DNA from: Chloroflexota bacterium
GTDB lineage: Bacteria; Chloroflexota; Ktedonobacteria; Ktedonobacterales; Ktedonobacteraceae
NCBI GenBank assembly: GCA_005881295.1
Contig: VBHS01000226.1
Span: 3,116 to 9,421 of the forward strand
Length of the DNA: 6,306 nt
Reading direction: 5' to 3'
The notes under the pieces were generated by a model. That model was not told the origin of the DNA. It did no database searches and saw only the letters and a list, made by a program, of their open reading frames with translations. The position numbers and the translations under genes are program-made. Shown in pieces: positions 1-5,030 of the stretch. The stretch's first letter is position 1; every line of letters starts with the position of its first letter.

Positions 1-2
1 AC

Positions 3-452
3 CCCTCCAGTTGCAAGAATCGCTGGGGGACCGGCGGCGGACTCAGCCAGGTCTATCGACGTCCTGGCTGGCAGAACGCTTATGGCGTCAATAACCGGTT
101 TTCAAACGGTGCTCGCCAGGTACCCGACATTTCCGCGACTGCCTTCGCCCTGGCTATCTACTTCGATGGAAAGTGGGGAGCCGTTGGTGGTACAAGCGCC
201 GCTGCCCCAATCTGGGCAGCCGGTCAATCGCTGGTGAACCAGGGCCTGATCAAACAAATCGGAAAGTATGCCTATTCGCCGCGCATGTTCTACCTTGCCG
301 CCGATAAGAATAATAGCAGGCGCCCCTATTACGATGTGACACGTGGGAATAACCTCTACTACCCGGCAACCCCCGGCTGGGATTATCCCACCGGGTTGGG
401 TACGCCCAACCTCGCGGATTTCTACATGGTCGTCTGCCAGAATATTATGTAA
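3..452 (+). CDS. S53 family (sedolisin/kumamolisin-like) peptidase, C-terminal part
   Basis: This is the last 149 residues of a secreted serine-carboxyl peptidase; the N-terminus, including the pro-domain and the catalytic Glu/Asp pair, lies outside the window. The visible segment begins just before a Gly-rich stretch (GTGGGLSQVYRRPGWQ, residues 9-24), typical of the sedolisin catalytic domain. It then shows PDISA (41-45) and GGTSAAAP (62-69), where Ser65 fits the catalytic nucleophile of the family GTSxxxP motif. The end carries the usual calcium-site signature: DVTRGNN (111-117) followed by GWDYPTGLGTPN (125-136), with Asp111 and Asp127 as likely ligands. The frame is open from the window edge and stops at TAA 450-452, a normal family end, so there is no sign of C-terminal truncation. 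Known members are acid-active endopeptidases outside the cell. No terminator hairpin follows it. Assignment to S53 is firm; the subfamily and substrate are not determinable. Confidence 0.93.
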   Translation, partial: PSSCKNRWGTGGGLSQVYRRPGWQNAYGVNNRFSNGARQVPDISATAFALAIYFDGKWGAVGGTSAAAPIWAAGQSLVNQGLIKQIGKYAYSPRMFYLAADKNNSRRPYYDVTRGNNLYYPATPGWDYPTGLGTPNLADFYMVVCQNIM

Positions 453-474
453 TGTCATAAAAAAATCTTTGCTG

Positions 475-483
475 TGCTACAAT
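475..483 (+). promoter_or_regulatory. Extended -10 promoter candidate for the first zinc-ribbon gene
   Basis: TGC-TACAAT at 475-483 matches an extended -10 element (TGn followed by a hexamer one base from TATAAT). It lies 53 bases before the ATG at 536, inside the short gap after the peptidase stop. No good -35 is present: the best-placed hexamer (455-460, TCATAA, 17-base spacer) is a poor match, which is tolerable for an extended -10 promoter. Inference from sequence only. Confidence 0.4.
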
Positions 484-517
484 AAACGCAAAAAAAACAG
501 CTTTAAGCAACTAATCA

Positions 518-538
518 AAGGAGAAAAATGAGATAATG
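518..538 (+). promoter_or_regulatory. Shine-Dalgarno plus two-codon mini-ORF overlapping the next start codon
   Basis: The Shine-Dalgarno AAGGAG (518-523) is followed four bases later by ATG AGA TAA (528-536), a complete Met-Arg-stop mini-ORF. The last A of its stop is the first base of the ATG at 536 that opens the zinc-ribbon gene (TAATG overlap). The gap from the Shine-Dalgarno to ATG 536 is 12 bases, longer than usual, and the gap to ATG 528 is 4 bases, somewhat short. Ribosomes could therefore initiate at either ATG or reinitiate across the overlap. The paralogue at 1866 has no such arrangement. Whether 528 is used is unknown. Confidence 0.45.
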
Positions 539-1717
539 GCACAGGTACTTCCTCCCTTCTGCCCAAATTGCGGCGCGCCCACCGTACCGGGACAGCGCTT
601 CTGTGCCAACTGCGGCCGACCCTTCGTTTCAGCACCTCCTCAGGGCGCAAACGTTCCCGTGTCGAATCCACGGCCATCGACACCGTTTCCACCAACTTCG
701 CAGCCAGTTCCGCAGAATCCTGCACAGGCTGCGCAACCATGGCGCAATACAGGTCCCACTACACCAGTCTTGTCTCCACCTTCCTTTGCACCAGCTCCAA
801 AAAAGCAAACCTTCGGTGGAAAGGGCTTTGTACTTATTTGCCTGCTGTTGCTTATCCTTTTAGGTGTGGGCAGTTATCTTAGCGCTGCCGCCTTTGGTAT
901 CCACCTGCCTGGATTTGGCAGTGGTAACGCGTCGCAGTCCTCCGTGACGACAACGCAAATCAACACTACTGTGACCTATGCAGGTGTTGAACTGACCATT
1001 CTCTCTGCCCAGCAGTCGCAAAGCTTTAATGACGATCCCAATACCACGTCGACCGGTATGGTGCGCCTGTCTATCCAGGAGCAAAATACAACCACTGTCA
1101 AAGTAAGCTGGCTCTATGCCAACATCGCGCGCCTGCTCCTGCCGGGCAAATCTACAGCAGCGCCAACCTTTGTACGCGCTAACGTTGGTATCGCTCCGGG
1201 AGCAACGCAGAAAAGCACTGTTGATTTTGCTGTGCCTATTGATGACAAAGTCAACCAGTTGATACTGAGATTAGGTGCAGCAAATGAAGCGCAGATGGAT
1301 ATTCCCCTGACGAGTCATGCAGACCTGGGCAAATATAGCCCGAAGACTATCCAGCCAAATGGTCAGATGATCTACATGGGCCTGAACTGGACATTGACGA
1401 AGGCTACAGAGCAACTGAGTATTGCTGGACAGCAAGCAGGCAAAGGGATGACTTACGTCATAGTGACGCTCCAGGTAGATAACACACTCTCGCAGCAGGC
1501 CATAACAGGCTCGCCCTTCGACTACGCGCGCTTGAAAGCTGGTAACACGACAGCTGCTCCAAAGTTAACAGACCTGCCTGTCTCATTTGATACAGGAGAA
1601 AAAGGCAAAACCGGGACAATCACCTTTCTTGTACCCGGTAGCAACACCGCTCTCACCCTCATCTTCTTGCCCCAAAGCGGAGCTGATCAGGCCACCACCG
1701 ATTTTCAATTCGCCTGA
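536..1717 (+). CDS. Zinc-ribbon, single-pass membrane protein with two DUF4352-like extracellular domains (first paralogue)
   Basis: A 393-residue protein of unknown function. The N-terminus is a zinc ribbon with CPNC (9-12) and CANC (23-26), so Cys9, Cys12, Cys23 and Cys26 can hold one Zn. A Pro-rich, probably disordered linker (about 30-90) follows, then one hydrophobic span (about 97-120). With no signal peptide, the ribbon should be cytoplasmic and the C-terminus outside. The ectodomain has two related halves, about 144-262 and 274-390. They share YAGVELTI/YMGLNWTL, GMVRLSIQ/GMTYVIVTL, ARLLLPGKSTAAP/ARLKAGNTTAAP and STVDFAVP/GTITFLVP, the strand pattern of DUF4352-type Ig-like domains (tentative). 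The start at 536 puts MAQ directly before the ribbon, as in the paralogue 148 bases downstream. The function may be sensing or envelope-related, but nothing here proves it. Confidence 0.85.
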   Translation: MAQVLPPFCPNCGAPTVPGQRFCANCGRPFVSAPPQGANVPVSNPRPSTPFPPTSQPVPQNPAQAAQPWRNTGPTTPVLSPPSFAPAPKKQTFGGKGFVLICLLLLILLGVGSYLSAAAFGIHLPGFGSGNASQSSVTTTQINTTVTYAGVELTILSAQQSQSFNDDPNTTSTGMVRLSIQEQNTTTVKVSWLYANIARLLLPGKSTAAPTFVRANVGIAPGATQKSTVDFAVPIDDKVNQLILRLGAANEAQMDIPLTSHADLGKYSPKTIQPNGQMIYMGLNWTLTKATEQLSIAGQQAGKGMTYVIVTLQVDNTLSQQAITGSPFDYARLKAGNTTAAPKLTDLPVSFDTGEKGKTGTITFLVPGSNTALTLIFLPQSGADQATTDFQFA

Positions 1718-1734
1718 CTCCTATCTCGTGTGAA

Positions 1735-1828
1735 TTGCGCCATACGTAGTGTATGAGTTAAATTATAGACTTTCATCTCAAGAACTGTTAGACTTGAGCC
1801 TGAGTACAGCAGTACTTGTTCTAGAACA
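1735..1828 (+). promoter_or_regulatory. Candidate promoter and clustered dyads upstream of the second zinc-ribbon gene
   Basis: The 148-base gap between the paralogues holds a possible -35 TTGCGC (1735-1740) and -10 TTAAAT (1758-1763) with a 17-base spacer. Between them sits the inverted repeat CATAC-gtagt-GTATG (1741-1755). Downstream are AGTAC-agca-GTACT (1803-1816) and, immediately after it, a perfect 12-bp palindrome TGTTCTAGAACA (1817-1828). Such placement suits operators in or just after a promoter, but each arm is short and some could be chance. The promoter match is modest. The palindrome is the most convincing element. Confidence 0.35.
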
Positions 1829-1865
1829 GTCTCACTTAGCGCTTTTGAAACAGAGGAGAGAGGAA

Positions 1866-3206
1866 ATGGCACAATCATCACCGCCACCCTGTCCACGATG
1901 TGGTACCCCTATCGCCCCCGGGCAGCGCTTTTGCTCGAATTGTGGAGCAACGGCTGACACCGGATTTAGTAAACCTACTGCCGCGGCAAGCGGCGAATAC
2001 TACCCTCAAGTCCCTGAAATGGCTACAGAACTTTCAGTACCACCCCCCCCACCCGAAAGTTATTACTCACCACCTGGCTCGCCAACTCCTCCGCCACCAG
2101 AGGGTATCTATAATCAGCCCATCCAGCCTAATACATACTATCCAGAGCAGCAAGCACAGAACTTTTCACAGCAACAAGGCTATCAAGCTGCGCCGGCTCC
2201 TGTACCTGCCTATGCGAAACCAGTGAAGGATTCTTCAAAAAGCGTGCTCAGCCAGATTGGCTGTGGTGTCATTCTCGTCATACTACTAATCGTGGGAATC
2301 TGCGCTGGTGCCGGCTATGCCGTGTACAGGTGGGCCGCTTCTAACGCCAATAGTGCTACTACTACAAGCAATACGACTACCATTAACGGCAGTGGTAGCA
2401 ACGGAACGCCGCAGTCTATACCACTTTCTACTACACAGATAAATTCGACTGTAACCTATGCCAGCGTGGATGTCACTATCATTAATGCCCAGAAGGCCAG
2501 CAGCTTCAGTGATGATAATGGATATTCAAACTCACCGTATCTGGTCCGCTTGAATATCAAGGAGCATAACCCTACAACAGGAAGCGTTTACCTGTTTTAC
2601 AACGATAACCTCCACTTGATTTTGCCGGATGGGACAAGTGTTGCTGCTACCAGTGAGCATGACACTAGCGGCATTGGCCAGGCTGTCAGCCGTACCAACT
2701 GGGTAGATTTCCCCGTATCCACAAATGTCGATGTCAGCAAGCTTACAGTGCGCTTCGGTGGTGCAAACGAAGCCCAGATGAATGTTCCCCTGACGGGCAG
2801 CGCGGATGTGAGCAAGTACCAGCTCAAGACGATCACTCCAAATTCAACATTCACCTATGCTGGTCTCAACTGGACGCTGACGACGACAACATCAAGTTGG
2901 AGTGCGAATGGTAAACAGGCTGACAGTGGTATGCGCTACATCGTAGTAACGCTCAAAGCAAATAATCCCACGCAGAGCAACTTCTACGTGTTCCCGAGTG
3001 ATTATGTCCGCTTAAAATCGGACACAACCACCTCCTCACCTACTGACAACACGTTTTCCTCTTCTATCGCTGCCGGCACTACTGGCTCTAATGGAACGGT
3101 GACGTTCCTTATGCCGCAGAACGCGAGTTCGTTTACACTGCTGATGCTGCCGCGCACGGATGTGACTCCATCAGCTACCCAGGTAACAACCAATTTTCAG
3201 ATTTAA
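1866..3206 (+). CDS. Zinc-ribbon, single-pass membrane protein with two DUF4352-like extracellular domains (second paralogue)
   Basis: A 446-residue tandem paralogue of the preceding gene, function unknown. Zinc-ribbon cysteines are Cys9, Cys12, Cys23 and Cys26 (CPRC, CSNC), with the same GQRFC lead-in. A long linker rich in Pro, Tyr and Gln (about 30-125) includes runs of five and four prolines. The membrane span is about 131-155, followed by a Ser/Thr/Asn-rich spacer (157-190). The ectodomain again has two halves (about 190-312 and 325-446). Closest agreement with its neighbour is TTQIN-TVTYA (189-199), GANEAQMNVPLT (299-310) and YAGLNWTLT (331-339). The frame is open upstream to a GTG at 1749, but ATG 1866 is preferred: GAGGAG (1853-1858) lies seven bases before it and the protein then begins MAQ-ribbon like the paralogue. 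Stop is TAA 3204-3206. Predicted topology is cytoplasmic ribbon, external C-terminus. Confidence 0.85.
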   Translation: MAQSSPPPCPRCGTPIAPGQRFCSNCGATADTGFSKPTAAASGEYYPQVPEMATELSVPPPPPESYYSPPGSPTPPPPEGIYNQPIQPNTYYPEQQAQNFSQQQGYQAAPAPVPAYAKPVKDSSKSVLSQIGCGVILVILLIVGICAGAGYAVYRWAASNANSATTTSNTTTINGSGSNGTPQSIPLSTTQINSTVTYASVDVTIINAQKASSFSDDNGYSNSPYLVRLNIKEHNPTTGSVYLFYNDNLHLILPDGTSVAATSEHDTSGIGQAVSRTNWVDFPVSTNVDVSKLTVRFGGANEAQMNVPLTGSADVSKYQLKTITPNSTFTYAGLNWTLTTTTSSWSANGKQADSGMRYIVVTLKANNPTQSNFYVFPSDYVRLKSDTTTSSPTDNTFSSSIAAGTTGSNGTVTFLMPQNASSFTLLMLPRTDVTPSATQVTTNFQI

Positions 3207-3219
3207 GCTCGGGTTGTAT

Positions 3220-3251
3220 TAGGAGAGACGCCCTAAGCCGCGTCTCTCCTA
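3220..3251 (+). terminator. Strong hairpin, terminator-like but without a U-tract
   Basis: A perfect 12-bp inverted repeat, TAGGAGAGACGC (3220-3231) and GCGTCTCTCCTA (3240-3251), encloses the 8-base loop CCTAAGCC. It begins 14 bases after the second paralogue's stop and ends 8 bases before the sortase Shine-Dalgarno (AAGGAA, 3260-3265). No T-run follows on either strand, so it is not a classical intrinsic terminator. It could instead be a 3' stabilising structure, a partial terminator or an attenuating element ahead of the sortase. The hairpin itself is certain from sequence; its role is inferred. Confidence 0.6.
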
Positions 3252-3272
3252 TCAATCATAAGGAATAGTTAT

Positions 3273-3920
3273 ATGCGTGCGATCAAAGTAGCGTCCTTCT
3301 TGTTCACCCTGATCCTGGCCTTCACCATTGGCGCATGTGGATCATCCCCGGCAACGCAGAGCGTAAAAGCGCACACATCACTCACCAATAATCATCCTGG
3401 TCATACCATCATTCATTCAACCGTAACCATTTCACCCGTTGTCACCGCTACGCCAACGCCTGATGGGGCGGCGAACCCGGCACGCTTAATCATTCCCTCA
3501 ATCGGGGTGACTGCTCCTGTTGAACATGTTAGTATCCTTTCCAACGGGGACCTGGCGACCCCTGTACAGAACCAATGGGAACATGTTGGCTGGTATGAAA
3601 CTGGCCCGAAGCCTGGAGAGGTTGGCAGCGCTGTTATTGATGGACATCTCGACCGTCCAGGGGGCTATCCGGCCGTTTTTTGGAACCTGCGCAGCGTGCA
3701 CGCTGGTGAGAATGTTATCGTGATAGACACACGCGGCAAATCGTGGACCTTTCGCGTCACACGTATCGCCTTCTATACGCCACAACAAGCGCCTCTACAG
3801 GAGATTTTTGGCAATGAAGCCGGCCACTATCTCAACTTGATTACCTGCGCCGGGGACTGGATTCCAAGTCAGCATCAGACGACGCTGCGGCTGGTTGTCT
3901 TTACATCCCTGGTGTCGTGA
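3273..3920 (+). CDS. Lipoprotein-type sortase, probably class F
   Basis: A 215-residue transpeptidase of the sortase family, which cleaves sorting signals of surface proteins and joins them to the envelope. The N-terminus has a basic start, a hydrophobic stretch (about 6-20) and the lipobox IGAC with Cys22, predicting a lipid-anchored protein rather than the usual transmembrane anchor. A Ser/Thr/His-rich linker (about 24-65) with TATPTP leads to the sortase barrel from PARLIIPSIGVTAPVE (69-84). Catalytic residues are all present: His125 in VIDGHLD, Cys192 in NLITCAGDW and Arg206 in TTLRLVVF. The IPSIGV entry, GWYETGPKPGEVGSAVIDGH pattern and compact length resemble class F sortases of Actinobacteria and Chloroflexota. 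The start has AAGGAA seven bases upstream. It follows the hairpin by a short gap and may be partly co-transcribed with the zinc-ribbon genes. No obvious substrate is encoded nearby. Confidence 0.88.
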   Translation: MRAIKVASFLFTLILAFTIGACGSSPATQSVKAHTSLTNNHPGHTIIHSTVTISPVVTATPTPDGAANPARLIIPSIGVTAPVEHVSILSNGDLATPVQNQWEHVGWYETGPKPGEVGSAVIDGHLDRPGGYPAVFWNLRSVHAGENVIVIDTRGKSWTFRVTRIAFYTPQQAPLQEIFGNEAGHYLNLITCAGDWIPSQHQTTLRLVVFTSLVS

Positions 3921-3974
3921 CAGAGGAGCAATCAGAGAAACCTCTACATAGTGACAGCTAAGATCCGGGATGTT

Positions 3975-4550
3975 CTATTCCAGTAAAAAACTACCGATAA
4001 GTTCTTTGCGCAGCGTCGCTTTTTCCTCTTCATCGATGCCTGTGAGCTTACGCGTTTTTTTTGCGCCCTTCCAGACAGCCATTGGACTGGTTGCCGCGGT
4101 GGCAAACTCGTCTACGAGCATATCCTCAAGAAACGTCGAAGTTGTTTCCGATGCTTCTCCTTCCTCCTCTGAATTGAGGGAGTAGGAAAGTTGCTCGAAT
4201 GGTTCTGTACTGGGCATCGATGTTTCTTTGCTCGTACCTGTTGCGATTCCTGCCTCGCTCACAGGCATAATGGTCATCGTCTGTTCCATCGTCTCGCTTG
4301 CAGGCATAAAAGTTGTCGCCTGCTCCGCGATAGAAAAGTCCTGTGCCGTCGAGTCTACCTCAGGAGAACGAAACACCGTTTCTCCATCGAGTGCGAATAT
4401 CTGGCCCTGTAACTCAAGAAAAATACCCCGCCCTCCCCGCAGATCAGCAAGCTGACGGCGTAAACTGTGGTTCTCTGCCAGTAGCTCATCCATGATGCGC
4501 TTTTGATTGAGCACCTCATCCATGAGTAGCTCAAAACTACTTCCACTCAT
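3975..4550 (-). CDS. Coiled-coil hypothetical protein with GRGIFLEL motif
   Basis: A 191-residue, probably cytoplasmic protein of unknown function with no signal peptide or membrane span. Residues 6-38 (FELLMDEVLNQK through LRRQLADLR) have Leu/Ile/Met heptad spacing, so an alpha-helical coiled coil is likely. It runs into RGIFLELQGQIFAL (41-54), which resembles a motif I associate with short Ktedonobacteria proteins (from memory, not checked). The middle (65-150) is acidic and rich in Thr, Ser, Glu and Met, probably disordered, with two related segments TTFMPASE (79-86) and MTIMPVSE (92-99). The C-terminus (156-191) is charged, ending IDEEEKATLRKELIGSFLLE. The start at 4550 is chosen because GGAGGGAG (complement of 4557-4564) lies just upstream; a longer reading from a TTG at 4700 lacks such support. 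It converges on the sortase with a 54-base gap. Confidence 0.72.
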   Translation of the reverse strand: MSGSSFELLMDEVLNQKRIMDELLAENHSLRRQLADLRGGRGIFLELQGQIFALDGETVFRSPEVDSTAQDFSIAEQATTFMPASETMEQTMTIMPVSEAGIATGTSKETSMPSTEPFEQLSYSLNSEEEGEASETTSTFLEDMLVDEFATAATSPMAVWKGAKKTRKLTGIDEEEKATLRKELIGSFLLE

Positions 4551-4567
4551 GTTGTTCTCCCTCCAGA

Positions 4568-4588
4568 GCATGTCTGATGCTGACATGC
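4568..4588 (-). promoter_or_regulatory. Inverted repeat next to the coiled-coil gene's ribosome binding site
   Basis: GCATGTC (4568-4574) and GACATGC (4582-4588) form a perfect 7-bp dyad with a 7-base spacer. In the minus-strand transcript it lies three bases upstream of the GGAGGGAG ribosome binding site of the gene starting at 4550. It could act as an operator on DNA or as a leader hairpin affecting translation. The dyad is seen directly; function is inferred. Confidence 0.4.
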
Positions 4589-4665
4589 AGCCTGCTCGTG
4601 GGCATTCTAGTGTGACGAACTTTAGAATTGCGCGGTATACTCCCGCTGTGGTTTGGAACGTATCA

Positions 4666-4692
4666 ACGTGACTAAAGTAACAGTGGTCACGT
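4666..4692. repeat. Inverted repeat ACGTGAC...GTCACGT
   Basis: Seven-base perfect arms (4666-4672 and 4686-4692) separated by 13 bases. The dyad sits upstream of the coiled-coil gene, next to the AT-rich stretch that may hold its promoter. The spacing fits a dimeric regulator site, but the arms are short enough that chance cannot be excluded. Confidence 0.3.
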
Positions 4693-4794
4693 CTGCTCAA
4701 CTACATATATAGCGAAAAACAACATCAAAAATCATTAATTGCTACTTTTAATACGCGTATCCTCTTCTTTATAGCGGCAAGAGTTCTGCTTGCT

Positions 4795-4834
4795 TTGTCG
4801 CACTTGTCGCACTTGTCGCACTTGTCGCACTTGT
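4795..4834. repeat. 9-bp tandem repeat, four exact copies
   Basis: TTGTCGCAC is repeated four times without a mismatch (4795-4803, 4804-4812, 4813-4821, 4822-4830) and followed by a partial unit TTGT. It lies in non-coding sequence between two minus-strand genes. Such minisatellites change copy number by slippage. The unit length is a multiple of three, so open frames across it read as simple peptide repeats; this is not evidence for a gene. Confidence 0.9.
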
Positions 4835-4999
4835 TACATACAAGTATGGTCAAAGGTGGTTTATCCCGCAACTCCATAAAAATAACATTCCAGTGAGCGC
4901 GGCGACGAGGAGCCAGCAAAATCTGTATACGGAAGAAGTTGTTTCTCCTCAGTAATATAAACTTGTTTTCGCATCGAAAATGGGGGCAAGTTCGTAGTC

Positions 5000-5030
5000 A
5001 GTTACCCCTCTCTTGCTGAGAACAGTAACT
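5000..5030 (-). terminator. Weak hairpin overlapping the stop of the repeat protein
   Basis: AGTTAC (5000-5005) and GTAACT (5025-5030) pair around an inner TCTC/GAGA stem (5009-5012 with 5018-5021, 5-base loop). The structure overlaps the TAG stop at 5029-5031 of the minus-strand gene. There is an internal loop and no T-run beyond it, so a termination role is only possible. Confidence 0.22.

Larger units (their letters stand above)
4551..5028. other. Intergenic region without a convincing gene
   Basis: About 480 bases lie between the coiled-coil gene and the stop of the repeat protein, both on the minus strand. The first part should be the leader/promoter region of the coiled-coil gene; AT-rich sequence around 4707-4740 (TATATA on the minus strand at 4705-4710) is a possible but weak promoter site. 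It also contains two inverted repeats (4568-4588 and 4666-4692) and a 9-bp tandem array (4795-4834). An open frame across the array (minus strand, 4725-4919) would give a Cys-Asp-Lys repeat, but it needs a TTG start, lacks a Shine-Dalgarno and its repeat is explained by the DNA array. No RNA gene is recognisable. Confidence 0.5.

Noticed and set aside
1818..1827. LexA/SOS box at GTTCTAGAAC.
   Set aside because: The half-sites are in the reverse order to the Gram-positive GAAC-N4-GTTC consensus, so it is kept only as an unassigned palindrome.
1749..1865. N-terminal extension of the second zinc-ribbon protein from a GTG at 1749.
   Set aside because: The extension has no counterpart in the paralogue, no ribosome binding site, and would place about 39 residues before a ribbon that otherwise begins exactly as in the neighbour; GAGGAG before ATG 1866 is much better.
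3922..3945. Bidirectional terminator between the convergent sortase and coiled-coil genes (AGAGG...CCTCT).
   Set aside because: The stem is only 5 bp with a 14-base loop and no T-run on either strand, so it is not distinguishable from chance.
4551..4700. N-terminal extension of the coiled-coil protein from a TTG at 4700.
   Set aside because: The extra 50 residues cross two inverted repeats and lack a ribosome binding site, whereas ATG 4550 has GGAGGGAG just upstream.
4795..4834. CRISPR array.
   Set aside because: Units are 9 bp and directly adjacent with no spacers, and no cas gene is present.
4725..4919. Small minus-strand Cys-Asp-Lys repeat protein.
   Set aside because: It needs a TTG start without a Shine-Dalgarno, and its only notable feature comes from the 9-bp DNA array. 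A metal-binding peptide cannot be supported.
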